From assembly GCF_025060895.1 (NCBI RefSeq), contig NZ_JANZKV010000183.1, positions 1-64,000 on the forward strand: a stretch of DNA of 64,000 bases, in the 5' to 3' direction. The position numbers were made by a program, and so were the translations under genes. Shown here in pieces: positions 1 through 8,860 of the stretch (position 1 is the first letter of the stretch; every line of letters begins with the position of its first letter). The notes beneath the pieces are model-generated. The model saw only the letters and a program-made list of their open reading frames with translations. It was not told the DNA's origin and made no database searches. This DNA is from Stieleria sedimenti. Lineage in GTDB: Bacteria > Planctomycetota > Planctomycetia > Pirellulales > Pirellulaceae.

Positions 1-9
1 GAGAGATTC

Positions 10-86
10 GCGAAAAGGGGTCAGCCCCCAATAGCCGGAACGGCCCGAAGGGTGCTTCGCACTATTGGGGTCTGACCCCTTTTCGC
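10..86. repeat. REP-like inverted repeat, 25-nt arms
   Basis: Two 25-nt arms (10-34 and 62-86) are inverted copies with one mismatch and are separated by a 27-nt GC-rich loop. The arms carry the core AAAAGGGGTCAG / CTGACCCCTTTT. A short repeat of the right-hand end (CCCCTTTTCGCCGGCC) follows at once, up to about base 105. It lies in non-coding sequence upstream of the multiheme cytochrome gene. The rest of bases 87-400 shows no gene I can support. The structure resembles palindromic elements moved by RAYT/IS200-type transposases, but no such transposase is in the window. Confidence 0.8.
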
Positions 87-393
87 CGGCCCCTTTTCGC
101 CGGCCAGCCCTAATTTCAAATTGGAACAAAGCACTCGCTGGGCGCGCCGTTTCGGGATCCTTTCGGTCGATTTTTCGGCAAACCGGACGGGCTCGGCCCC
201 GTATGAAACCGAGACGTGCCCGGTTCGGCCGTCACACGACGCTCGACTAAGCTAAACTGTTGGCAAACCGGTGCGGATCCAAGGCTTGTTGTGATGCAAT
301 GCTTTCTCAATGCTTCCGCCAAGGCCCTCTTTCCTGATTAGGACAAAGCACGCGTTCGTGTGGTCCAATCGAGTTTTCTGACAGATCTTCGCC

Positions 394-400
394 GCAGGAG
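394..400 (+). promoter_or_regulatory. Shine-Dalgarno site that fixes a TTG start
   Basis: GCAGGAG lies 8 nt upstream of TTG at 409. The nearby ATG at 401 is followed by an in-frame stop after two codons, so it cannot start the gene. The next in-frame ATG (478) would remove the membrane anchor. The ribosome site therefore supports the TTG start. Confidence 0.6.
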
Positions 401-408
401 ATGAAACC

Positions 409-1809
409 TTGAATTTGAAACGCTGGTTCGCACTCCTTGCGATCATCACAGTCGTCGCCTGGCTCGGCTACGACGCGATGCAAAGGAAACGCGATGATGA
501 TCTGGTTCGTGATCTGATGAATGCGCAGCAACAGCGAAAGGGTGATGAACCGGAAAGGTCGGCCCTCTCTGAACCGCCCGGTAACATGGTCGTTCGTCCA
601 ATTCCCGGGAACATCTGGTTCGTCGGCAAATACGAAGACGGCGGCGGCATCGAAATCCCGTTTCGCCCCGGCGAGTCTCCGGAGAAGAGTGTGGGGCTTA
701 CCCCCCTGCATGATAATCCGGGATATGTCGGACCTGAACAATGCCAGGAGTGCCACCAAGACAAGTACCAGTCGTTTCTCGCGACGGCGCACTACAAGAC
801 AAGCCGACCGGTCAACGAAACGACCATCGACGGAAGCTTTGAACCCGGCTCCAACACCTTCCAGACCTCCGACCCCAACATGTCCTTTGAAATGATTCGC
901 AAACGCGATGAGTTTCTTCAACGCGTCCATTTCTTTGACTGGAGCTTTGAGGTCCCGATGGAAATCATCATGGGTTCCTCCAAAATGGCTCAGACGTATC
1001 TGTATTGGCACAAAGACGGGCTCTATCAACACAACGTCACGCACATCACCGACGGCAACCAATGGATCAACAGCCCCGGATACATCGACGGCGACGCCGC
1101 GTACGCCCGGCCGATTCCGCAGCGTTGCCTGGAATGCCACCTGACGTATTTTGATTACCGTGGACAAAGGAATCGCTACACCCCCGATTCATTGATTTTG
1201 GGTGTGACCTGTGAACGCTGTCACGGGCCGGCAAAGGAGCACGTGGATTATCACCGCGAACACGAAAACGCGCGAGACGCCGTCGGAATCACCAACCCGG
1301 CCAACCTGGAACGGCAAGTCCAGATGGAGATCTGTGCTCAGTGTCACGGAGGATCGAGGGAGCTGAAAGGCGATGCATTGAGTTTTCGGCCCGGCGATCG
1401 CCTGCAAGACCACTACCATCCACCGGACGATGAACTCGATGCAAAAAACAGCGTTCACACCAGCAATCAATTGAACCGATTGTCACAAAGTGCCTGCTTT
1501 CAGCAGTCGCAAATGACCTGTATCGATTGCCATGACCCACATCACAACGAGCGTGGGGATCGAAAACTGTTTTCCAATCGCTGCATGAACTGTCACGAAA
1601 GCGAAAGTGATTGCGGATTGTTTCCTCAACCTGGTGTCGACTTTGCCGGAAACTGCATCGACTGCCACATGCCACAACGCCCGACCGAAAAATTGCGTCT
1701 CAAGAGCATCGAGGGCGATGTCTTTCCACCACTTCGTGATCATTACATTCGCGTCGATGAAATGGCGACCAGCCGGTTCATCAAGAGCGGCGTCGAGAAT
1801 GAAGAGTGA
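409..1809 (+). CDS. membrane-anchored multiheme cytochrome c family protein (7 CxxCH)
   Basis: A 466-residue protein with a short cytoplasmic tip, one hydrophobic segment (about residues 7-21) and a large exported domain. Seven CxxCH heme c motifs are visible: CQECH, CLECH, CERCH, CAQCH, CIDCH, CMNCH and CIDCH, plus many free His residues that could be distal ligands. The arrangement suits a periplasmic electron carrier of the cytochrome c554 / multiheme type. The electron donor and acceptor are unknown, and no maturation or quinol-oxidase gene is adjacent. The start is TTG, chosen because a good ribosome site lies 8 nt upstream and because it keeps the anchor. The gene stands alone; the next gene converges on it. 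The class is clear, the exact role is not. Confidence 0.85.
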   Translation: MNLKRWFALLAIITVVAWLGYDAMQRKRDDDLVRDLMNAQQQRKGDEPERSALSEPPGNMVVRPIPGNIWFVGKYEDGGGIEIPFRPGESPEKSVGLTPLHDNPGYVGPEQCQECHQDKYQSFLATAHYKTSRPVNETTIDGSFEPGSNTFQTSDPNMSFEMIRKRDEFLQRVHFFDWSFEVPMEIIMGSSKMAQTYLYWHKDGLYQHNVTHITDGNQWINSPGYIDGDAAYARPIPQRCLECHLTYFDYRGQRNRYTPDSLILGVTCERCHGPAKEHVDYHREHENARDAVGITNPANLERQVQMEICAQCHGGSRELKGDALSFRPGDRLQDHYHPPDDELDAKNSVHTSNQLNRLSQSACFQQSQMTCIDCHDPHHNERGDRKLFSNRCMNCHESESDCGLFPQPGVDFAGNCIDCHMPQRPTEKLRLKSIEGDVFPPLRDHYIRVDEMATSRFIKSGVENEE

Positions 1810-1926
1810 CGAGATCGCCTCGATGAGCAGTGCAGGCTCCTCGACCAGGATTCTCGAAACGCTGCATTTCACGCCGCGGTAGAGAACGTTCAGCCGTTTC
1901 AGCCGAAAAGCAGGTCACCGGTCCAA

Positions 1927-1961
1927 GAAAAAACCTCGCCCGCTGATTGCGGACGAGGTTT
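1927..1961 (-). terminator. rho-independent terminator of the DUF1559 gene
   Basis: On the minus strand the stem AAACCTCG-TCCGC pairs with GCGGG-CGAGGTTT around the loop AATCA and is followed by a T-run (TTTTTT). It sits 27 nt past the stop codon of the DUF1559 gene. This is the clearest intrinsic terminator in the window. A weak T-run is missing on the plus-strand side, so it probably serves only the minus-strand gene. Confidence 0.85.
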
Positions 1962-1987
1962 CGATGATCGATAGCTTGCTGTCAACC

Positions 1988-3259
1988 TTATTGGTTGAGC
2001 TGTTCTTCGATGGTTTCACCCGAATCACGTGTGCCCAGGGCACCCCACAATCCGTAGTTGCTACTGCTTCCAGGTACACTGGCCACGCCAACCACGTCGG
2101 AACGCTGGACGCAGACCGTCGGCAACTCTGGATCGCCACCGTCGACACTGTCACTCATAAAGATCACGGCACCATCGCCCATCAGCACGTGAGCACCACC
2201 TGTATGACGGCTACCGGCGGTCGAGATCACACCGGAATGGTTCCCGTCGTTGTTGGCGTCCACGCAATTGGGATTATTGGGTGGAAGGATGGTGTGGAAC
2301 GCGGTGTAATAGGCCCGGCAATCCGCCCAGCGACTGTGCTTTGACTGGGACAGCGATGCGCTCACCAAAGCGGTCTCGTCGTAAAAATTAGGCTTATCCG
2401 GGTCGATGTGAGCGCCTGTCTTGCATCGGGCCGGAGTCAGGATCGTGTTGTTGTTGGAACCCGGAGCCCGCATTTGGATGTTCCGGACGAAGTCGGCTTT
2501 GACCTCGCGTTTGCCGCCCGAAGTGACCACTTCAGCGGCAGCAATGGTGTTGGAGAGTCCGTCCAAAACGTCCCGGAACTTCATCTCGTTACGATTCCAA
2601 AAGAACCCGCGCTGGGCGGCACGTGCCCGTTCAACGGCCCAGTTTTCAGCTCGGGCGGCAGCATCGTTGTTGCCGAATTCTCCGAAGTCATTGACACCAC
2701 CATTGTTGGATCGGTCAACGGCATCGCCGAGATTACAGGCATAGTTCGTCCGTGCAAGTTGCCCGGCAGCAAGAGACTGTGCCGGGTCGCTGGGGCAACG
2801 GAATGCCGGCACTTGGGTCGCCCAAGGGATGTACTGGGTTTGCCATGGGCAAGGGCCCATCGCCTGCCAGACGCCCCCGGTTCCTGCCGGAGTTCCACCA
2901 CCGGCCCGCTCCCTGCTGGGATTCGAGATCTGATCCCACAAGCCTTGCTGCTCCATGTAGGGCAGGATAGGTACCAGCCAACTCAGGAAAAGTCGGTTGC
3001 AATCGTTGGTTGGGTTGGGAGTGCCTGCTGTACGCTCACTACCGGTACCGTTCGTAGGGATCTGCTTGAACGCGGTGTGATAGTTGTGCATCGCAAGCCC
3101 AATCTGCTTGAAATTGTTGCTGCATGACATTCGCCGCGCAGCTTCGCGGGCTGCCTGAACAGCCGGCAACAACAAGCCAACCAAAATGCCAATAATGGCG
3201 ATGACGACAAGTAGTTCCACCAACGTGAAACCCTGCCGCAGAGAATGAGGTCTTTGCAT
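1988..3259 (-). CDS. DUF1559 domain protein with type IV prepilin leader
   Basis: A 423-residue exported pseudopilin-like protein. The N-terminus has a short charged leader, then GFTLVELLVVIAIIGILVGL, the class III (prepilin) cleavage site and hydrophobic helix; cleavage would follow Gly10. The helix continues into LLPAVQAAREAARRM-C, the hallmark of the DUF1559 family that is hugely expanded in planctomycetes. The C-terminal family motif is present as GGAHVLMGDGAV. A longer reading frame begins at 3319, but ATG 3259 is preferred: GGAG lies about 9 nt upstream and the leader then has normal length. A strong terminator follows. The molecular role of DUF1559 proteins is not established; a surface or pseudopilus structural role is inferred. 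Confidence 0.9.
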   Translation of the reverse strand: MQRPHSLRQGFTLVELLVVIAIIGILVGLLLPAVQAAREAARRMSCSNNFKQIGLAMHNYHTAFKQIPTNGTGSERTAGTPNPTNDCNRLFLSWLVPILPYMEQQGLWDQISNPSRERAGGGTPAGTGGVWQAMGPCPWQTQYIPWATQVPAFRCPSDPAQSLAAGQLARTNYACNLGDAVDRSNNGGVNDFGEFGNNDAAARAENWAVERARAAQRGFFWNRNEMKFRDVLDGLSNTIAAAEVVTSGGKREVKADFVRNIQMRAPGSNNNTILTPARCKTGAHIDPDKPNFYDETALVSASLSQSKHSRWADCRAYYTAFHTILPPNNPNCVDANNDGNHSGVISTAGSRHTGGAHVLMGDGAVIFMSDSVDGGDPELPTVCVQRSDVVGVASVPGSSSNYGLWGALGTRDSGETIEEQLNQ

Positions 3260-3525
3260 TCTGAGACTCCAAAAATAGAAAAAGACATCGAATAGAGATT
3301 CGGGGGAAGAAGTCCCCAATAAGGCAGATCAATATAACCTTAAACCGGGATAGTGTGGAGCAATAATCCGGTGAGTTTTTCCAATTTCAACCAGAGACGA
3401 AGGCCGCCTCGGGACTGGTATCGTTTAGGCCGGCGGGGGGGGCTTGCTGCCGATTTGGTGCTAAACGCGGGAAAACGTAGCCTTTTGGGTCAGGCTTTTT
3501 TCTACCCGCCCCTTGTTTCCTCGGG

Positions 3526-3650
3526 CTAGCGGCCTGTCGATTTAGTCGATGTTCCGAAATCAACGTGATCATGCCAGGCGCGACGCGTGAGCGAGGAGCG
3601 CCGCGTGGCCCCTTGCTAACGCGTGCGGGCTTCAATCGACAGGCCGCTAG
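3526..3650. repeat. inverted repeat with 17-nt perfect arms, overlapping a stop codon
   Basis: CTAGCGGCCTGTCGATT (3526-3542) is perfectly inverted at 3634-3650 around a 91-nt centre rich in CGCG and GAGCGAGGAGCGCCGCG. The right arm includes the TAG stop (3647-3649) of the glycosyltransferase gene. The element fills much of the 387-nt gap 3260-3646; no gene is supported in the remainder. Confidence 0.75.
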
Positions 3651-5413
3651 CGGATTCGGCTCAGCGCTTCGGCGGCTCGCGCATCGGGTGGGGTTTCGGT
3701 CAAGGCGCGTCGATATTGCTCGATCGCTTGCCGTCGCTCACCGGAGTACTCCAGCGCCTCGCCGAGCTGGTAATGGACACCCAGAAGCCGTGGATCAAGC
3801 ATCAGGGCGGTCTGGAAGCACGGTACCGCGCGAGCTGGCTGTCGATTGAGCATGTACGCCCGGCCAAGATTGACGTACCCCTCAGCCATTTCGGGAAACT
3901 CGGCAACCGCATGCTGCAGCAACTGGATCCCGGACGGCAGATTGCCCGCCTTGCAGGCCGCAATCCCCAGGTTCATGTAACAGCTCGCTTGCAGGGACCG
4001 TTCTTCATGAACGCGAATGTTGCAGAAGATTCCGGAGACCAGCAGGACCGCGACGACGCCGATCGATCGCCGGTTTGCTGCCCAGGTGCGTGCGAACAGG
4101 TCGACCGCGCCAGCGGCCGCAAATGGGATGAACAGGATTGCGACCGGGTTGCGATATCGACCCAGGATAAAGAACCCCACCACGGCCGCGATCATCGTCA
4201 GCAAGAGCAGGTAGTACAACCACAGCTTTCGCCAGTCCCGCCAGGTCGCGACCAGGCCCCAGATTCCCAGCGGGCACAGGATGCCGAAGTGCCAGATTCG
4301 GCTCATCTGCAACGGGACGGAGTACTCGCGAAAGATGTACATGCTTTCGACGTCGGGGACTTCGTAGCGATTGAACACCATGAACGTTTTCGCGACCATC
4401 AGTTGCAGCCAGCGACCGGGTGCCTGCCGAATTTCTTCCCAGGCTCGCGACATCCAAAACTGAGAGACTTCGCGGGCGGACAGCTCATGGCCGACGGCTT
4501 GTTCGGCCAAACGTTCCGCGTCCGCACGCTCGTACATTGGTGTTCCGCGACCGGGAACCAAGGGCACGTAGATTCCGTTCGCTTCGATGTTGTTGCCGAT
4601 GTAGAAGTTGGGGCCCGCTTGAAACGTCGTCGGCGACCACTCCCCTCCGAGTGAACCATTGCGGGCCGCGACAGGCAGCAAAATCAAGGCAATCCCGCCG
4701 GCGTAACAGCCGACCAGTTTCCATCGGTGCCAATTCGTTTCGCGTAGCCCCAGCAGGATCCAAACGGGAATCAACGGGGTCCAGAGCAGCGCGTTCTCTC
4801 GCGCCAGCACCAACAGGCCCAGTGACACCCCGACCAAGACCGCGTACCACCAACGTTGCTCGGTTTGCAGATAAACGCAGGCTGCGATCACGGCGCACAG
4901 CAGAAATGTCGCCAGCGCGGCTTTTTGAATGATGCCGTCGTAATAAATGGCAGGCGGGTAGGCGGCCAGCATCAGTGCGGAGACCAGTCCGACTCGCTCC
5001 GAAAACAGTTTGCGACCTGCCAGGCCGATCAAGGCCACGCCGGCAACACCCAGCATCATCTGAACCAGTCGGATCAGGGTGATGCTGGGGCCGAAGATCG
5101 AAATCAGGACCGCCAAGAAATAGGGGTACAGGGGCGCCTGGTAAAAGGTCTCGGTGCCATACCAATCGCCATCGCTGATCTTGATTGCCCAGTCGACGTA
5201 CCCTTTGGCATCTCCCAGCAATTGAACCAGCGTTGGAACTTCAAACGTCTGCAAGACGTGCAGCAAGCGCAGAAAAAAAGCGAGCCCACAAGTGCTCGCT
5301 AGGAGGATCGCAAAGGAAGGGCGATTGGCGGACGCCGTGCCCGTCGGGGCAACACCCTTCGAAGTCGGCGGCGCTTGGCGAGGCTTTTGCGATTGATTTC
5401 CGCGTCTAGCCAT
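3647..5413 (-). CDS. GT39-like (ArnT/PMT-type) membrane glycosyltransferase with C-terminal TPR repeats
   Basis: 588 residues. A basic, Pro-rich cytoplasmic N-terminus (about 1-30) is followed by a polytopic membrane domain with roughly ten hydrophobic segments up to about residue 470. The first loop, after the helix ending in RLLHVLQ, has the pattern GDAKGYVDWA...YQAPLYPYFLA. This matches the GT-C fold lipid-linked sugar transferases (PF13231-like) in which an Asp of the first loop is catalytic. The last ~110 residues form TPR-like helix pairs (GIQLLQHAVAEFPEMAEGYV, ARAVPCFQTALMLDPRLLGV, RQAIEQYRRALTETPPDARA). Glycosyltransferases fused to TPRs are common in planctomycetes and may glycosylate cell-wall proteins; the donor and target are unknown. 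The stop codon lies inside a dispersed inverted repeat. Confidence 0.8.
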   Translation of the reverse strand: MARRGNQSQKPRQAPPTSKGVAPTGTASANRPSFAILLASTCGLAFFLRLLHVLQTFEVPTLVQLLGDAKGYVDWAIKISDGDWYGTETFYQAPLYPYFLAVLISIFGPSITLIRLVQMMLGVAGVALIGLAGRKLFSERVGLVSALMLAAYPPAIYYDGIIQKAALATFLLCAVIAACVYLQTEQRWWYAVLVGVSLGLLVLARENALLWTPLIPVWILLGLRETNWHRWKLVGCYAGGIALILLPVAARNGSLGGEWSPTTFQAGPNFYIGNNIEANGIYVPLVPGRGTPMYERADAERLAEQAVGHELSAREVSQFWMSRAWEEIRQAPGRWLQLMVAKTFMVFNRYEVPDVESMYIFREYSVPLQMSRIWHFGILCPLGIWGLVATWRDWRKLWLYYLLLLTMIAAVVGFFILGRYRNPVAILFIPFAAAGAVDLFARTWAANRRSIGVVAVLLVSGIFCNIRVHEERSLQASCYMNLGIAACKAGNLPSGIQLLQHAVAEFPEMAEGYVNLGRAYMLNRQPARAVPCFQTALMLDPRLLGVHYQLGEALEYSGERRQAIEQYRRALTETPPDARAAEALSRIR

Positions 5414-5456
5414 TCAAACACGCCGCGTGCTTCACGAAACCGTCAGTAATCGAGGA

Positions 5457-5645
5457 CTATTGGGTGACATCTTCAGCTGCAGCTGCTTCCATCTCCTTTT
5501 CGTAATCTTCCATTTCTTGTTGGATTTCGGCATCCGACCGAGTGTCTTCGATGACGGCGTTGTCAGGGCCACCGCAGCCGACAGCCGAGATCGAAAGGAC
5601 GAAAAGGCTGAACGCGAACATGACGGAGTGAATCAAGCGTGACAT
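5457..5645 (-). CDS. small putative lipoprotein
   Basis: 62 residues with a basic start (MSR), a hydrophobic stretch and SAVGC-GG at residues 20-26, so Cys24 would be the lipidated residue. The -3 position is Ala rather than the usual Leu, a relaxed lipobox that is common in planctomycetes. The mature part is very acidic (QQEMEDYEKEMEAAAAED) and probably a short helix. It lies 43 nt upstream of the glycosyltransferase on the same strand and could share its transcript. No function can be assigned. Confidence 0.6.
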   Translation of the reverse strand: MSRLIHSVMFAFSLFVLSISAVGCGGPDNAVIEDTRSDAEIQQEMEDYEKEMEAAAAEDVTQ

Positions 5646-5929
5646 TCCAATGGCTCATTCGTAAAAAGAGGGGGGCAAACCTGATGAAGGGGTTCATTTT
5701 TCCCCGAATTGGTCGGTACCGCAAGTAGCCTGGCGTCAAATTGCCCCTCAAACGGGATCTCGCTTCGTTTCGGCGGCACTCAAAGTTTCAAAAGTCGACC
5801 CACCACTTGGAGTACTACGCTGCTGGGAATCTCGCGGTTCGCGATCGCCTTGGCTCGCCCCTACAGTCCTCGAAGCGAGTCGACGATCGCAACCAAGCAT
5901 TCCACCAGTCCTTCGACCACGAGAGATGC

Positions 5930-6934
5930 ATGTCTACCATTGAAGCGTATGCGGCTCACAAGCCGGGCGGATCTTTTGAGCCCTTTGAGTACGATGCGGG
6001 CTCGTTGGGGCCTGACGACATCGAGATCAAGGTCGAATCATGCGGGATCTGTCACAGCGATCTATCGATGGTCGACAATGAGTGGCAGATGACCGAGTAT
6101 CCCTTCGTCGGCGGGCATGAAGTCATCGGCCGCGTCGCTGCGGTAGGCGATCATGTCCCGAGTCTCAACGAAGGGGACTTGGTCGGGCTGGGTTGGACAA
6201 GCCGAAGCTGCATGCACTGCGATCGCTGTATCGCCGGTGACCATAATTTGTGCGTGTCGGCTCAGGGGACTATTACCCATCAGCACGGTGGTTTTGCCGA
6301 CAAGGTTCGCTGCCATTGGGGCTGGGCAACCAAGATTCCCGACGGCGTTGATGCGGCATCGGCAGGCCCCCTGCTGTGCGGCGGGCTGACGGTATTCAAC
6401 CCGTTGGTGCAATTTGAATTGTCGCCGACGGCACGCGTCGGCGTCGTGGGTATCGGGGGTCTGGGCCACATGGCGATTCAGTTTTGCAACGCATGGGGCT
6501 GCGAAGTCACCGCAATTTCGCGAAGCCGCTCGAAAGAGTCGGAGGCACGGCAGCTCGGCGCGCACGAGTTCCTTGCCACCAACGAAGAGGGATCGCTGGA
6601 AAAGGTCGCGGGGAAGTTTGACCTCATTCTCAATACCACCGATGCCGAGTTGCCGTGGGACGCCTACATCGCGGCTCTCGCACCGCGTGGGGCACTGCAC
6701 ACGGTCGGTGCGGCCCCGTCCATTACGGCGACGGTTTTCCCGATGATCATGGGACAAAAGTCGTTTTCGTCCTCCCCCACCGGCAGCATCGCGACGACAC
6801 GAACGATGCTCGACTTCGTCGCGCGGCACAAGATTTCTCCCATGACGGAGGTGTTTCCGATGAGCGACATCAACGAGGCCTTCACTAAGCTACGAGAGGG
6901 ATCACCACGATTTCGCCTCGTGCTTGTTCGTTAG
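5930..6934 (+). CDS. zinc-dependent NAD(P) alcohol dehydrogenase (YahK / cinnamyl-alcohol type)
   Basis: 334 residues of the medium-chain dehydrogenase family. Catalytic zinc ligands are in GICHSD (Cys41) and GGHE (His63-Glu64). The structural zinc site is complete (Cys94, Cys97, Cys100, Cys108 in CMHCDRCIAGDHNLC). The Rossmann motif GVVGIGGLGHMAIQF follows near residue 175. Overall this fits the aldehyde reductase / cinnamyl alcohol dehydrogenase subgroup, which reduces aldehydes to alcohols with NADPH in the cytoplasm. An upstream in-frame extension exists back to 5741, but the family start is at MSTIEAYAA, where GAGAG precedes the ATG. No partner genes are adjacent; a dispersed palindrome follows directly. 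Confidence 0.88.
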   Translation: MSTIEAYAAHKPGGSFEPFEYDAGSLGPDDIEIKVESCGICHSDLSMVDNEWQMTEYPFVGGHEVIGRVAAVGDHVPSLNEGDLVGLGWTSRSCMHCDRCIAGDHNLCVSAQGTITHQHGGFADKVRCHWGWATKIPDGVDAASAGPLLCGGLTVFNPLVQFELSPTARVGVVGIGGLGHMAIQFCNAWGCEVTAISRSRSKESEARQLGAHEFLATNEEGSLEKVAGKFDLILNTTDAELPWDAYIAALAPRGALHTVGAAPSITATVFPMIMGQKSFSSSPTGSIATTRTMLDFVARHKISPMTEVFPMSDINEAFTKLREGSPRFRLVLVR

Positions 6935-6955
6935 ACTTAGCAACGCACGGAATCT

Positions 6956-7016
6956 AAGTGGGATACGCTTCCAGCCTGTCGACGCTGAAACGACAGGCTG
7001 GAAGCCTATCCCACTT
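6956..7016. repeat. dispersed palindrome, copy 1 (26-nt arms)
   Basis: Arms 6956-6981 and 6991-7016 match as inverted copies with one mismatch around the loop ACGCTGAAA. The arm core is CTTCCAGCCTGTCG. The same element, in opposite orientation, is at 14550-14606. Translated, it reads GFQPVDAE.TGWKPIP, which explains that peptide in spurious frames here and there. Confidence 0.9.
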
Positions 7017-7105
7017 CAAGAGATCCGGCAGTTATATTCCTTTCGTCGCTTAAACGCTCGCCGCCGCGCATGCTCGTCACCTTCACCGGCAATAGAAGCT
7101 CAACG

Positions 7106-8608
7106 ATGGACAATAGGATGATGCGAACGCTTGCCCTCCTTACTGGCCTGCTGCTTGGGCCGCTGGTTGGGTTGAACGCTGACGACAACGTTTCGACGGC
7201 GCCCGTCCCGCCGAATTCAAAGCCAACGATCAGTTCTCCGGGAGGTTCCGCATCAACCGCAGATGAAGCGACACCACCAAACTTCGTGATCATCATGGTG
7301 GATGACATGGGCTACGAGGGAGTCAGTTGCTTTGGGAATCCGTATTTCAGGACGCCTGAAATCGACAGACTGGCTGAAGAAGGTATGCGTCTGACGGACT
7401 TTCATTCGTCCGGAACAGTCTGCTCGCCCACTCGTGCGGGATTGTTGACTGGTCGTTATCAGCAGCGAGCGGGCATCGAAGCCGTCATCCACCCTCGCGC
7501 CGACCATCCGGAACATCGCAAAGGGCTGCAGAAGTCAGAAACGACGTTCGCTGAAGTGTTGAAGCAGGCCGGTTACGCGACGGGAATTGTCGGGAAATGG
7601 CACCAGGGGTATCCGCAGAACTCTCAGGACTATCATCCGCAGAATCATGGCTTCGATGAATTCATCGGCTACCACAGCGGCAACATCGACTTCGTCAGCC
7701 ATGTCGGCGACCACTATCGGCATGACTGGTGGCATGGCCGTCAGGAAACCAATGAAGACGGCTACACGACTCACCTGTTGAACCGCTATGCCGACGCTTT
7801 CATCCGCCGACAGGCAATGGCTGATGCGCCGTTCTGCCTCTATGTGGCCCACGAAGCCATTCACAATCCCGTTCAGGTTCCCGGCGATCCCGTGCGTCGA
7901 ACGGTCGAAAAATGGGATCGCTGGAAATGGCAGGAGCACTCCGCCGAGGAAAGGATTGCCAAATTCAAAGGGATGACGATGCCTCTGGATGAAGGTGTCG
8001 GCCAGATTCGAAAGACGCTGGTTGAGCTTGGGATCGACCGGAACACATTCGTCCTGTTTTTCTCAGACAACGGACCAGCTGCTGACTGGCCGGATTCGGA
8101 TGATTATCGCGGCCGAAAGGGCTCGATCTATGAAGGCGGCCATAAAGTTCCCGCGATCGTCTGGTGGCCGGGAAGAATCGAAGCTGGCACGCGATCCAAC
8201 GAACCGTTGATCAGTATCGATGTCATGCCAACGCTGCTCGACCTGGCGGAAGTGACATGTGATGTGAAGCTCGACGGAGTCAGCTTCGGTGATGTCGTGC
8301 TCCACGGGGAGTCCTTACCGAAACGTGCTCTGTACTGGGCTTCGCTGTCAAACGGAGGCGGACGCAGCGAAGCGATCCGACAGGACGAATGGAAACTGGT
8401 GGTGTTGCATCCCAAAGCCGCTCCCGGGACGTTCGAGAATGCCCGGACGGAACTCTACAACCTGGCGGAGGATCCGGGTGAAACAACCGACATCGCAGAG
8501 CGGCATCCGGCCCGAGTTGCGAGCATGCGGAAACAGCTCAGATCGTGGTACGCCGATACTCAGGTGACGGCAACAGAGCAGCCCGGTGGATGGCTTTCCA
8601 AACGATAG
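7106..8608 (+). CDS. exported sulfatase (arylsulfatase A type)
   Basis: 500 residues with a Sec signal peptide (MMRTLALLTGLLLGPLVG). Metal-binding VDD (Asp66-Asp67) opens the sulfatase domain. The formylglycine site is CSPTR at Cys106, followed by AGLLTG. GKWHQG and FFSDNGP supply the later catalytic and metal residues. The C-terminal subdomain follows after YEGGHKVPAIVWWPG. It should hydrolyse a sulfate ester on a glycan in the periplasm after Cys106 is oxidised by a formylglycine-generating enzyme, which is not encoded in the window. The start is 7106; 7118 and 7121 are also possible. It is the first of three consecutive sulfatase genes (one broken). The substrate cannot be told from sequence. 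Confidence 0.9.
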   Translation: MDNRMMRTLALLTGLLLGPLVGLNADDNVSTAPVPPNSKPTISSPGGSASTADEATPPNFVIIMVDDMGYEGVSCFGNPYFRTPEIDRLAEEGMRLTDFHSSGTVCSPTRAGLLTGRYQQRAGIEAVIHPRADHPEHRKGLQKSETTFAEVLKQAGYATGIVGKWHQGYPQNSQDYHPQNHGFDEFIGYHSGNIDFVSHVGDHYRHDWWHGRQETNEDGYTTHLLNRYADAFIRRQAMADAPFCLYVAHEAIHNPVQVPGDPVRRTVEKWDRWKWQEHSAEERIAKFKGMTMPLDEGVGQIRKTLVELGIDRNTFVLFFSDNGPAADWPDSDDYRGRKGSIYEGGHKVPAIVWWPGRIEAGTRSNEPLISIDVMPTLLDLAEVTCDVKLDGVSFGDVVLHGESLPKRALYWASLSNGGGRSEAIRQDEWKLVVLHPKAAPGTFENARTELYNLAEDPGETTDIAERHPARVASMRKQLRSWYADTQVTATEQPGGWLSKR

Positions 8609-8642
8609 TCCAACGTGACGCCTGGGGCGCGCCTTCAGCTAA

Positions 8643-8701
8643 ACTCAAGTTGGGTGTTCCGCAGGGCAAGAACACGTCGCTCGGACTACGCGTCAGCCCA
8701 C
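8643..8701. repeat. 59-nt direct repeat, copy A
   Basis: This stretch matches 22360-22418 at 56 of 59 positions by hand count, in the same orientation, with weaker similarity a few bases further upstream. The core is TTCCGCAGGGCAAGAACACG. Both copies lie shortly upstream of a sulfatase of the same subfamily (156 nt before the intact gene at 8857; 78 nt before the fragment at 22497). Confidence 0.85.
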
Positions 8702-8860
8702 AACCATGTCAGCTGGCAGGATGAAAACTTTCGCAAAGTCGTGTTGAACGCAATTCTCTGGACCGCGAACGTCGAAGTTCCCAAGGAGGGGTGCCCTTCG
8801 CCGGCCGTGAATGATTCGCGAATCAACGAGAATCTTGACGACAAGAGAAACAAACGATGA
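8699..8860 (+). pseudogene. C-terminal remnant of a ThuA-like (trehalose-utilisation) protein
   Basis: About 53 codons read HNHVSWQDENFRKVVLNAIL followed by WTANVEVPKEG. This is the typical end of planctomycete ThuA-domain proteins, where an HWNWGDDNFRKLVLNAI-like segment precedes WTA.VEVP. Everything before it is missing and the 59-nt repeat abuts the breakpoint. The stop TGA overlaps the ATG of the next sulfatase (ATGA at 8857-8860), so the intact gene was once the second in an operon with translational coupling. ThuA family identity is by memory of the motif; the truncation is plain. Confidence 0.6.

Noticed and set aside
3623-4654. 343-codon plus-strand frame opposite the glycosyltransferase
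   Set aside because: Low-complexity, His/Gln-rich composition of an antisense frame; the minus frame has clear family motifs.
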